Assembly: GCA_011390785.1 (NCBI GenBank)
Contig: JAABRR010000014.1
Coordinates: 1-64,000 of the forward strand
Direction of reading: 5' to 3'
Source of the DNA: Sphingobacteriia bacterium
GTDB taxonomy: Bacteria; Bacteroidota; Bacteroidia; Bacteroidales; UBA7960
Length of the DNA: 64,000 bases
The notes under the pieces: generated by a model
The model's input: the letters and a program-made list of their open reading frames with translations, nothing else
Told to the model about the DNA's origin: nothing
The model's database searches: none
Translations under genes and position numbers: made by a program
Shown: in pieces, positions 16,581 to 24,671 of the stretch
Numbering within the stretch: the first letter of the stretch is position 1
How the letters are laid out: each line of letters begins with the position of its first letter

Positions 16581-18083
16581 TCAATAATTAGGTCTGTTAC
16601 TTCCTACTTCCCAACCACCGGTTGAGTAGTCAACACCAGCTTCTCCCTGTGATCCGCCAAAAGTATAGAATGGCATACCAAAGATCTCGAGCTGCTGTGC
16701 AGGGATAGGCAGGTGCAGGAATTGACCAGCCTGTAGCATATCGCGCCTTCTCATGTCGTAAAAATCAACACCTTCACCTGTCATGTAGCACTCGATGGCT
16801 TTTTCATAGTAAATTGCATCGAGAAGTGCTGCTTCAGTGGCTGCTACTTCGGCCAAACCCCCTCTGGCTATTCTTGAATTTTCCGGGTTATTCAGAATAT
16901 CAGCTGCAGCGCCCAAACTACCTGTTCTTACCAACGCTTCTGCCAGTAACATATCGTTTTCAGCTTTTCGAAGGTAGGCAACATGTTCTGTCCAGGTTGC
17001 GAGATAGTAATCGAATCTTGTATAACGGTATGTAGTGAAGTGATAAATACCTCGTTCTGCGCGGAAGTCTTGTCCTGGGACATAACCAAAATCAGATTCA
17101 AGTCTCAGGTCTTCAGAAGTGGCCAAACCTTCGTTTGGCAGATCCTGAACGCTACCTGATGCTGGGAACCATTGTGGCATGTTGGGATCCATCAGGTTGA
17201 TAAGTCGCATATCTACACGAGCCCAGCCGGAGAAGTTTCCATAAGTTTTCATCAAGTCATACCAAACTACATCATCCATTAACGGGTCAAAGTCGAAATC
17301 AACACCCTTTTCAGCATAAGCCTTGATTTTGTTCCAGTCGTTGGCAGCATTCTGGGCAGCAGTCCTTGAACTGTATGCCATTAATCTTGCTGCCATGGTA
17401 TTAGCCAATTGTGCAAACTGTGTATTGCTCATAGTACCAACACTAAGATTTACCCATTCACTGGGAATAGTAAAGGTATTGTTCTCAGCAATTTGAATGG
17501 CTTCATCCATCATTACCATAGCAGAGTCAATTAATACATCCCATGTAACCATAGGTACTTCCTGTGTAAGGTCAGTATATTCAGTAACCACGAAACCCTG
17601 GTCATAAAGAAGACCAACGGAACCCATGGTGAGTCCCTGAATAAATTTAGCCATGGCTCTGGCACGTTCAGGTTGTTCAACCAATCCTTCATCATCATTA
17701 TTAATAGCTATGAGAGCATCGGTAGCAACGCTAGCTGTAGCATACATCCCTATATAATAGTCTTCAGAAATTTGTATGCTTGGGTAGGAGGGATTGTTGG
17801 AAAAGGCTGCTCTTGGTTCTCTTGATAAATCGTTCATACCAAAGTTACCCCATGAACAGCTGGCTGCATCAGCAGCTACACTGAGACCGAGACCCGGTCC
17901 ATCAGAATCTACGGCATGCATAAACCATTGGTTCATCAACCCACCTACAGATGCATTAACTTCCTGAGGAACGTTAACATCATCAAACTGGGGTTGGTTC
18001 GTGTTGATTACTTCCAGATCTTCGCAGGCAACGAAAGAGATCATTGTCAGAAGACCGAGAATTATATAAATTTTTCTTTTCAT
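16581..18083 (-). CDS. SusD/RagB outer-membrane lipoprotein (pair B)
   Basis: A 500-residue SusD-family lipoprotein (signal ending SFVAC-EDLEV). Helical repeats include AMAKFIQGLTMGSVGLLYDQGF, RKAENDMLLAEALVR and LLDAIYYEKAIECYMTGEGVDFYDMRRRD, and the C-terminus LHLPIPAQQLEIFG is the counterpart of the WPIP ending. It differs from pair A and C SusDs in being rich in Met and Trp near the N-terminus (NQWFMHAVDSDGPG), suggesting a different ligand site. It starts 21 bases after susC. The ligand is unknown. Confidence 0.93.
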   Translation of the reverse strand: MKRKIYIILGLLTMISFVACEDLEVINTNQPQFDDVNVPQEVNASVGGLMNQWFMHAVDSDGPGLGLSVAADAASCSWGNFGMNDLSREPRAAFSNNPSYPSIQISEDYYIGMYATASVATDALIAINNDDEGLVEQPERARAMAKFIQGLTMGSVGLLYDQGFVVTEYTDLTQEVPMVTWDVLIDSAMVMMDEAIQIAENNTFTIPSEWVNLSVGTMSNTQFAQLANTMAARLMAYSSRTAAQNAANDWNKIKAYAEKGVDFDFDPLMDDVVWYDLMKTYGNFSGWARVDMRLINLMDPNMPQWFPASGSVQDLPNEGLATSEDLRLESDFGYVPGQDFRAERGIYHFTTYRYTRFDYYLATWTEHVAYLRKAENDMLLAEALVRTGSLGAAADILNNPENSRIARGGLAEVAATEAALLDAIYYEKAIECYMTGEGVDFYDMRRRDMLQAGQFLHLPIPAQQLEIFGMPFYTFGGSQGEAGVDYSTGGWEVGSNRPNY

Positions 18084-18104
18084 AGTTTTGTTGTTTTTTT
18101 GAGA

Positions 18105-21100
18105 TTAAAATCTAAGTTCCAGTGAACCTGAGAAACTTCTGTAATTTGGGTACCCGGCAAAGTCATAGGGGTAGTACTGAACACCACCTGAATTCCAGGT
18201 CTGAACTTCCGGATCATACCCTGAATATTTGGTGAATGTGAGTAGGTTTCTTCCAATAACGCCAATTTTGATGCCTTTGAGGTAGCCACCCATTACATTG
18301 TTCAATTTGCTTCCTGAAATGGTATAAGCAATAGAAAGCTCACGCAATTTTACAAAGGAACCATCTTCTACCCAATAATCATTCATTTCATTAATAAAAT
18401 AAAAGTTTTTGTAATAATCAATGGTTTTCTTTTCGTTTTCAGCTTTACCACTTTGGTCCATCTGTGCCCATCTATCATCACGTGTAAGCCATTGAGCTGT
18501 TTTGTTGTAGATGTCACCACCTTGTTTCCAGTCCCAAAGCATATATACACTAAAGTCTTTGTACTTGAAATTGTTCACAAACTTAAGGTTAAAATCGGGC
18601 TGGCCTTTGCCAATTTCTACTATGGCAGGTTGTCCGGTTTCATCACGTTGTATTTGAGCAATTTCATTGGCTGTACCCTGGGTTCCGAAAGGAACAACAT
18701 AACCATCAGAGTTAATTTCGTACATATCGATAGTTTGTCCGGCCGGGAGTTGAGCAGCCATTTCGTCCAATGATGTAAGGAAATGGTAACCATACATGGT
18801 GTAGAACATTTCGCCTGAGGCCATCAGGAAGAGCTTGTCTGCTTCCTGCCCTTGTGGGCCATACTGGAATTGTGGAATATCCAATTGGGTAACTTCGGTA
18901 ATCACCTTGTCGAACAACAATCTGAAATTCCAGTTTACTTCTCTGTTTTTAACCAATTGTGTTCCCAATGAAATTTCCAGGGCGTTGGCCTGCATGGTAC
19001 CACCATTTATCCATCTGTAGCTCCAGCCACCGGAGTGAACCGCCTGGGGTGCTCTTACAAACTGGTCTTCTGTTGTATTTACAGAGTAAGTAGCTTCCAA
19101 ATCGAAAATATTCAGGAAATAGGCTTCAATACCCACTTCCCATTCTTTTGAGCGGGAGGGCTTTAATTCTCTGTTACCTAGCGCTTCCTTGCTGGCAGCA
19201 CCACCGGATAAGGACATTACTTCATACTGGTAAAGGAACCCCGGGCGCTGGCCTGAAGTACCATAGGCACTTCTGAACTTTAATTCCTGTATGCCAGGGA
19301 TATCTATGTCCTGGGTAATACGATAGGCACCTGATACCCTGTAGTAGGCGTTCCATCTGTTTTCTTCACCAAACAAGGACGAACCATCCATACGGTACAT
19401 CGCATCCATAATGTATCTGTCTCTGAAATCAAGGGAACCTATACCAAATACGTTTTTGGTAATTTCTTTGGTTGTATTGTTTGATGCAGAAATATCTGAA
19501 AGATTGGGAATGTTATCAAAAGAAACCAGGTCGGGAATATTCAAGGCAAATCTATAGCCTGTAGTCGAAAATTCTTCAAAACTTCGATTTTCATATAAAT
19601 AACTGATTTTGGCTTTTGCAGTTAAATCGCCAAAAATATTTTGCAGGTTGGCAGTAGCCTGCATGGTTTCATCAAATCTGCGTGAGCTGTACTTGTATAG
19701 CAATCCTCTAGAATATTGTGCTCCGGCACCTCCTCTTTGGTAAGTGTCAAAGGGTTCGTACTCAGTATATTCAATACTTGCGTTTTCAAAAGCATACTGT
19801 GCGTCAAAATTCAACCATTCGAAGGGTGCATAGTTGGCAGAAAAGCTACTGATCATACGATCTCTTAACTCTTCATTTTGCTTTTTGTAAATGTTGTAAA
19901 GAGGGTTTTCAGTGGTAACGTTCCATGGGTCAGGAATAAATTCATAAGGCTGGCCATCCACATTGTCTCTGTAAAGGTCAACATCAGGAAGCATCAAAAG
20001 AAGGTTAAAAAATATACCCCCATTGAAAAGACTTACGCCGCCGGGATCAACAGATCTTGACTGTGTAAATAAATTGCTGGCAGTAACAGATAGTTTATCA
20101 TTGATATTATGGTTGAAGTTTAACCTGTAGTTCTGGCGATTAAATCCATCCACCATATCAATAACCCCACCTTGTTGACTGTTTTCAAAAGAAGTGAGGA
20201 ATCTGGTTTTCCCTAAGTTACCTTCTACGGAAACATAGTTGGTGTAAAATTCACTACCACTAAATAAATCAGACTGATGATCATATAGCCTGCTGTAGGG
20301 TTGATCCATGTAGCGGTCGGCTTTGGGAACTCTTGAACCGGTAATTCCGCCAACATTTCCACCCTGGTATCCTTCAGGATAATTTACACCGGCAAAGCTG
20401 GTATAATTGGAGATGCTGTTCCAATTGTCAGAAAGTTCATAAAAGTGAGATTCGGCCAGATCGTATTTTTTGGCCAATTGGGTTGCCCCAAACTCATTAC
20501 GAACTCTTACAACAGTTTGGCCTGATGCAAGGTTTCTACCAGATTTGGTCTGGATAACAATAACTCCGTTACCTGCACGAGAACCATAAAGAGCTGAAGC
20601 AGATGCTCCTTTCACAACTTCGATAGATTCAATGTCATCAACGTTGATATCGGCAAGTGTTCCATCCACCATAACACCATCAACAATTACAAGCGGGTCC
20701 TGGCTACCCATCATCTGGGTAGCACCCCTAACGATAATGTTGGCGGCCTGGCCGGGAGAACCAGCACTTTGGGTAACAGATACCCCGGCAACTTTACCCT
20801 GAAGGGCAGATGCAGCCGATGCTGCAGGAACTTCCTGAAGGGCTTCTTCACCTACACGGGCTACTGAAACCGACATTTTGGCTCTTGGGGTACCTGATGT
20901 AACCCCGGAAATGATGACTTCCTCCAGCATGGAGATGTTGGAAATCATAGCCACGTTGATTACGTCCCGGTTGTTTACCGGAATCTCTTCGGTATTCATA
21001 CCTATATAGGTAAATACCAAAATACCGTCTGCAGGGACGGTGATTTCGTAACGTCCATCCATATCGGTGGTGGTGCCCTGGGTAGTACCTTCTATTCTGA

Positions 21101-21230
21101 CGGTAACACCAGGTAGCGTATTACCATCCGAAAATTGAGTAACGGTACCCGTAACGACTTTTTCCTGTGCATAAAGTCCATTGCCCAACAGACCCAATGC
21201 CAGAAAAAAAATTAGAAAAATTTTCTTCAT
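18105..21230 (-). CDS. SusC/RagA TonB-dependent transporter (pair B)
   Basis: A 1041-residue SusC-type importer. The signal peptide ends NGLYA|QEKV; the carboxypeptidase-regulatory-like domain spans about 25-105; the plug carries DPLVIVDGVMVDGTLADINVDDIESIEVVKGASASALYGSRAGNG; then comes the barrel, ending LELRF with a terminal Phe as expected for BAM-assembled barrels. The segment after the TonB-box region (ISGVTSGTPRAKMSVSVARVGEEAL) departs from the usual VVGYG-QRR pattern, marking a distinct SusC subgroup. There is no STN domain. It heads a three-gene operon with susD and a lipoprotein. Confidence 0.96.
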   Translation of the reverse strand: MKKIFLIFFLALGLLGNGLYAQEKVVTGTVTQFSDGNTLPGVTVRIEGTTQGTTTDMDGRYEITVPADGILVFTYIGMNTEEIPVNNRDVINVAMISNISMLEEVIISGVTSGTPRAKMSVSVARVGEEALQEVPAASAASALQGKVAGVSVTQSAGSPGQAANIIVRGATQMMGSQDPLVIVDGVMVDGTLADINVDDIESIEVVKGASASALYGSRAGNGVIVIQTKSGRNLASGQTVVRVRNEFGATQLAKKYDLAESHFYELSDNWNSISNYTSFAGVNYPEGYQGGNVGGITGSRVPKADRYMDQPYSRLYDHQSDLFSGSEFYTNYVSVEGNLGKTRFLTSFENSQQGGVIDMVDGFNRQNYRLNFNHNINDKLSVTASNLFTQSRSVDPGGVSLFNGGIFFNLLLMLPDVDLYRDNVDGQPYEFIPDPWNVTTENPLYNIYKKQNEELRDRMISSFSANYAPFEWLNFDAQYAFENASIEYTEYEPFDTYQRGGAGAQYSRGLLYKYSSRRFDETMQATANLQNIFGDLTAKAKISYLYENRSFEEFSTTGYRFALNIPDLVSFDNIPNLSDISASNNTTKEITKNVFGIGSLDFRDRYIMDAMYRMDGSSLFGEENRWNAYYRVSGAYRITQDIDIPGIQELKFRSAYGTSGQRPGFLYQYEVMSLSGGAASKEALGNRELKPSRSKEWEVGIEAYFLNIFDLEATYSVNTTEDQFVRAPQAVHSGGWSYRWINGGTMQANALEISLGTQLVKNREVNWNFRLLFDKVITEVTQLDIPQFQYGPQGQEADKLFLMASGEMFYTMYGYHFLTSLDEMAAQLPAGQTIDMYEINSDGYVVPFGTQGTANEIAQIQRDETGQPAIVEIGKGQPDFNLKFVNNFKYKDFSVYMLWDWKQGGDIYNKTAQWLTRDDRWAQMDQSGKAENEKKTIDYYKNFYFINEMNDYWVEDGSFVKLRELSIAYTISGSKLNNVMGGYLKGIKIGVIGRNLLTFTKYSGYDPEVQTWNSGGVQYYPYDFAGYPNYRSFSGSLELRF

Positions 21231-21243
21231 GTTGTTTTTGTTT
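21231..21243 (-). promoter_or_regulatory. Conserved susC translation-start leader (pair B)
   Basis: Coding-strand AAACAAAAACAAC, identical to the other three susC starts, sits directly before the ATG. Confidence 0.6.
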
Positions 21244-21273
21244 TTGTTGTTAATAATTATTATTTTCCTATTT

Positions 21274-21300
21274 TAGTACTTTTAGAAAGCACAAGTACTA
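21274..21300. repeat. Inverted repeat in the susC (B) leader
   Basis: TAGTACTT (21274-21281) and AAGTACTA (21293-21300) are perfect 8-bp inverted arms around 11 bases, 44-70 bases before the ATG. It occupies the same position as the palindrome of pair A but with unrelated sequence. A further 10-bp palindrome GTAAATTTAC follows at 21308-21317. Confidence 0.55.
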
Positions 21301-21583
21301 AAGAGCCGTAAATTTACTAAAAAAATATTGTTTAGGCCGTTAATGAGCGTTTGTTTTTTTAATTAATGCCTTATTATACGCGTGTTTAAGGATTTGTGAT
21401 TGCTCTTTTGGGGGGCTATAAAATATCATCCAAAATCTAATCGATTTTAACTATGTGCAGGTAGATAAAAAGAAGTAGTAGGTTTGTAAATAAATTGCAA
21501 AATAATTTATAAGTAAATTAAGTTTTATTTTAAATCTTGTTACAACGATAGAATAAAAAAACTTTTTAACTGAAACTTTTTTT
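21301..21583. other. Intergenic region upstream of SusCD operon B
   Basis: Very AT-rich. Beyond the small palindrome at 21308-21317 I see no gene, RNA or exact TAnnTTTG promoter. Confidence 0.45.
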
Positions 21584-22333
21584 TTAGTTCAGTGCTTCAT
21601 TTATGAATTGGGCCAGTTTAATCAGATCATTTGAATTGTCAAAATCTATATTTTCTGACCTTATAAAAGATCTTACATCAGACGATTTAATACCGAAAAC
21701 ATCTGTTATACTTTTTCGGTTTTTCAGGGTTGTCATGTTATTATTTTGTATGTAAACCAGGGTAGGTTGCGATGTAACGGTGAATTCTACCTCGTTTCCT
21801 GATGTGTTTTGCACATTTTTCAGGGGGTCGAAATTTCCGGTAGTTGCTGTTCTATTGTCGATACTGTTATAGTTGCGCATTGATGCAGAAGCCGGATTGC
21901 TGCCATAGGCTCCCTGGGTAATCTCATTCATGGCATAATCGCCCTGCATCTTTATGTATAAGGGGAGTGAATTATCCAGTTTTTGTAAATATCCGTGGGT
22001 GGGGTCATAAATAAATACCTTTTCAGCAACGATAATGCTATCAAATTTTACTTCTGTAGAAAGAACCATGGCATCTTTTTGAGGGTGTATGGCAATCATT
22101 TCATCGGTAAATATTTTGTAATTGATGTCGAGATAAGCGATCTCCTGGGGATAATATACCACAGCAGGAGTAAATTTATCAAAAAGAAACAACACTGTAG
22201 TATCGGCTTTCTCATCGATATTCACTGTACGGTCCATGGTGCGGAATATACTTTTTCTTGTTTGCGCATGGGCATTGGTAGCTGATAAAATGAGTGCAAG
22301 TAAAAAGAAGGGGAGTACAAGATGTTTTTTCAT
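21584..22333 (-). CDS. Secreted hypothetical protein
   Basis: A 249-residue exported protein of unrecognised family. A classical signal peptide (MKKHLVLPFFLLALILSAT) gives predicted cleavage NAHA|QTRK with Gln at +1. The mature part has strand-rich segments (TVLFLFDKFTPAVVYYP, DAMVLSTEVKFDSIIVAEKVFIYD), a low-complexity middle rich in Asn, Ser, Thr and Ala (about 145-175), and a charged, probably helical C-terminus. No catalytic motif or sorting domain is visible. It lies between operons B and C on the same strand, 235 bases beyond the operon C terminator side, and may be transcribed alone. Confidence 0.72.
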   Translation of the reverse strand: MKKHLVLPFFLLALILSATNAHAQTRKSIFRTMDRTVNIDEKADTTVLFLFDKFTPAVVYYPQEIAYLDINYKIFTDEMIAIHPQKDAMVLSTEVKFDSIIVAEKVFIYDPTHGYLQKLDNSLPLYIKMQGDYAMNEITQGAYGSNPASASMRNYNSIDNRTATTGNFDPLKNVQNTSGNEVEFTVTSQPTLVYIQNNNMTTLKNRKSITDVFGIKSSDVRSFIRSENIDFDNSNDLIKLAQFINEALN

Positions 22334-22516
22334 GATTTGGTTGGGTTAAAATTTTGAGATACATCTATGAATTTAGAATTGGGGAAATATTGATCAACTA
22401 TTTGATTTAAATTTGATACGCTTATTCGTTTAAAAATTAAACTAGGGTAGACATGCAGCGCATTTATTATTTATCAGCAGACCAAAAGTAAAATCAGCAA
22501 ATTTAGGGCATTAAGC

Positions 22517-22549
22517 AAAAAAAGCAGCTACAAAAATAGCTGCTTTTTT
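22517..22549 (-). terminator. Intrinsic terminator of SusCD operon C
   Basis: AAAAAAGCAGCTA (from 22518) pairs with TAGCTGCTTTTTT (22537-22549) around CAAAAA, a 13-bp stem with a T run, 20 bases past the lipoprotein stop. Confidence 0.9.
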
Positions 22550-22568
22550 AATCTTTCAAAAATAAATA

Positions 22569-23030
22569 TTATTGGAATGTGATTTTGAAATCAGCAAAAG
22601 ACGTGGAATCAGCTTCTTCGCCATGTTTAAAGCCCATGTTATATCCGGCTGAATTATTTTCCAGGAATAACCACAGGGTTTGTGCCCCGTCATTACCGGG
22701 TGCAACCGGTACAATTCTAATGGTATCGAAACCGGCACCAGTTGGAAAACTTAAAGCAGGGCCGTGCACAAAGTTGTAATCCTGACCTGCCACAGCGGTA
22801 GTGCTATCAGTATTGATACCAATATTTACAGTTATAGCGCTACCTGCACCTGCAGCCACGTAAACGGGTATTTTTAAGGTATCAGCGGATGTTTTCGATA
22901 TGGTTGCGCTAACGGTTTCAAAGGCAACAAACCAGTCTTCTTTTGGTAGTATTTGCTCTTCTTCCTCGCAGCCAACAAAAGGGCCAAACGTTATAGCCAG
23001 AAAAAGCAGAATAATTATATTTCGTTTCAT
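22569..23030 (-). CDS. Small surface lipoprotein with Calx-beta-like domain (operon C)
   Basis: A 153-residue lipoprotein. The signal ends PFVGC-EEEEQ, with four acidic residues after Cys, consistent with surface export. The rest resembles one Calx-beta/DUF4843-type domain: LKIPVYVAAGAGSAITVNIGI, then AVAGQDYNF (the AxxGxDY element of Calx-beta repeats), then strands DTIRIVPVAP and QTLWLFLEN. It follows susD by 73 bases and ends before a strong terminator, so it is probably the third gene of operon C. The function is unknown; accessory substrate binding is a positional guess. Confidence 0.8.
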   Translation of the reverse strand: MKRNIIILLFLAITFGPFVGCEEEEQILPKEDWFVAFETVSATISKTSADTLKIPVYVAAGAGSAITVNIGINTDSTTAVAGQDYNFVHGPALSFPTGAGFDTIRIVPVAPGNDGAQTLWLFLENNSAGYNMGFKHGEEADSTSFADFKITFQ

Positions 23031-23103
23031 AAAATAAATGATTTAAAATTTGTTTTGCATGCACATTGCCGGTTCAAAGACAGATGCATGGGAAATATTT
23101 TGT

Positions 23104-24567
23104 TTAATAACCATCGTTTTGTTGCCCTGCAAACTCAGGGTTAGCCAACATTTCAGCTTCGGGTATCGGCCATACGAAGCGGAAGTTATCAGCTTCAACC
23201 ACCAAATCATTCGCAACCAATGTTCCGGGTTGCGGCACTCTCTCGAAGCCTTCGCCATCGCGTTTCAGATCAAGATATCTGTGGCCTTCAAAAGCCAGTT
23301 CCATGCGTCTTTCATCTTTTATAGCCAGAAATAAAGCTTCGCCGCTAAGATCAACATCCTGGTATTCATTTATTCTTGCAGCTCTTAGTGTGTTTAAATC
23401 ATTCAGTGCCAGTTCATCACGATCTGTACGTGCATAAGACTCGGCCCTGATAAGGTACATTTCCGCGAGTCTGAATACTTTAGGTAAATTTACTCCGCGG
23501 GTTGTAAAAGCAGGATTGGTGGGGTATTTTCTGATAACGGTCTGAATACCAGTTCCACCTGGTGTGCCAGTGTTTCTGCGGTAAAAGGTTGAAAACCGAA
23601 TATCTTCCTTATCATCATACAATTGCAAAAGATCAATAGCAGGTAAATAGTCAATATTCCAAAGAGGGGCAGGAGGGTTGGAACCGATAAAGTTAGAGCC
23701 AATTCTGGGAGCACCTGTTGATTCTGATTGCGTAATCATCATGCGAAGAATGATTTCGTTGCCGATATCGTTGATCCACATGTTTTCGTAGGCTGTGCCT
23801 GATAGAAGACTAAAAGAAGGATCATCAATTAACAAGGTCGCATGTGTTATCGCTTCATCGTATCTTCCCATTTCAAAATAAATTCTGGCATATAATGCAT
23901 CGGCTACTTTTTTAGAGAATTTGATGTTATCAGCAGTTGCAGGCAGAAGGTCATAAGCCTCCTCAAGGTCTTGAAAGATTCGTTCGTAAGTCTGGCTGAT
24001 GGTGGGTCTTGAAACAGGATTCAGGGAAACATTATCCTTATAGGGAACACCCAAATCTACATCGGGATTTGATCTCTGATAGGCTTTTGAGAAATACCTC
24101 AATAGATCGAAGTGAGCCATGGCCCGGGCAAAGAGTGCTTCACCCTTGATAATATCCCGCTCCTCCTGTGTTCCTTCTTCGAGAGCATCAATTTTATCAA
24201 TTATATGGGTGGCTCTTACTGCAACTGTGTAACCAACCGACCATAAACTTGACATTTCGCCTGTACCGGAAGTAAACTCAAATTGATAAACGATACCGTA
24301 GCTGTTGCTGTAACCAATACGGGCATAAAGGTTATCTGAAAGGAAATCACCCATCAGCATCATATTTTTGCCATAATAGGCACCTGATTTTACTGCGCTG
24401 TAAACTCCATTGATGGCAGCTTCATAATCTTCCAGGTTTTCAAAGGCCCGTTCTGTAGCAATAGAAGAATTGGGCAGCTTTTCGAGGAAATCGTCATTAC
24501 ATGCTGTTGGCATTAGCAAAAGCCCCAGGAGTAATGCATATATTTTTTTAAATTTCAATTTGTTCAT
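23104..24567 (-). CDS. SusD/RagB outer-membrane lipoprotein (pair C)
   Basis: A 487-residue SusD/RagB lipoprotein (signal ending LMPTAC-NDDFLEKLP). The N-terminus FLEKLPNSSI, the segment FENLEDYEAAINGVYSAVKS, the helical pairs GEALFARAMAHFDLLRYFSKAY and DALYARIYFEMGRYDEAITHA, and the C-terminus FVWPIPEAEMLANP are standard for the RagB/SusD fold. It follows susC by 104 bases, a longer gap than in the other pairs. Its closest functional model is RagB, the peptide-binding lid of the oligopeptide importer RagAB, but similarity in sequence does not prove the ligand. Confidence 0.95.
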   Translation of the reverse strand: MNKLKFKKIYALLLGLLLMPTACNDDFLEKLPNSSIATERAFENLEDYEAAINGVYSAVKSGAYYGKNMMLMGDFLSDNLYARIGYSNSYGIVYQFEFTSGTGEMSSLWSVGYTVAVRATHIIDKIDALEEGTQEERDIIKGEALFARAMAHFDLLRYFSKAYQRSNPDVDLGVPYKDNVSLNPVSRPTISQTYERIFQDLEEAYDLLPATADNIKFSKKVADALYARIYFEMGRYDEAITHATLLIDDPSFSLLSGTAYENMWINDIGNEIILRMMITQSESTGAPRIGSNFIGSNPPAPLWNIDYLPAIDLLQLYDDKEDIRFSTFYRRNTGTPGGTGIQTVIRKYPTNPAFTTRGVNLPKVFRLAEMYLIRAESYARTDRDELALNDLNTLRAARINEYQDVDLSGEALFLAIKDERRMELAFEGHRYLDLKRDGEGFERVPQPGTLVANDLVVEADNFRFVWPIPEAEMLANPEFAGQQNDGY

Positions 24568-24671
24568 TTCAATATATATTTGAAGTTATTTTCTTCGTAA
24601 GATTCTCTAAGTGAATAAACAATGGAGATATTTCTTACTTAATATTCTGATTGATTTTTACTGGGAACCCA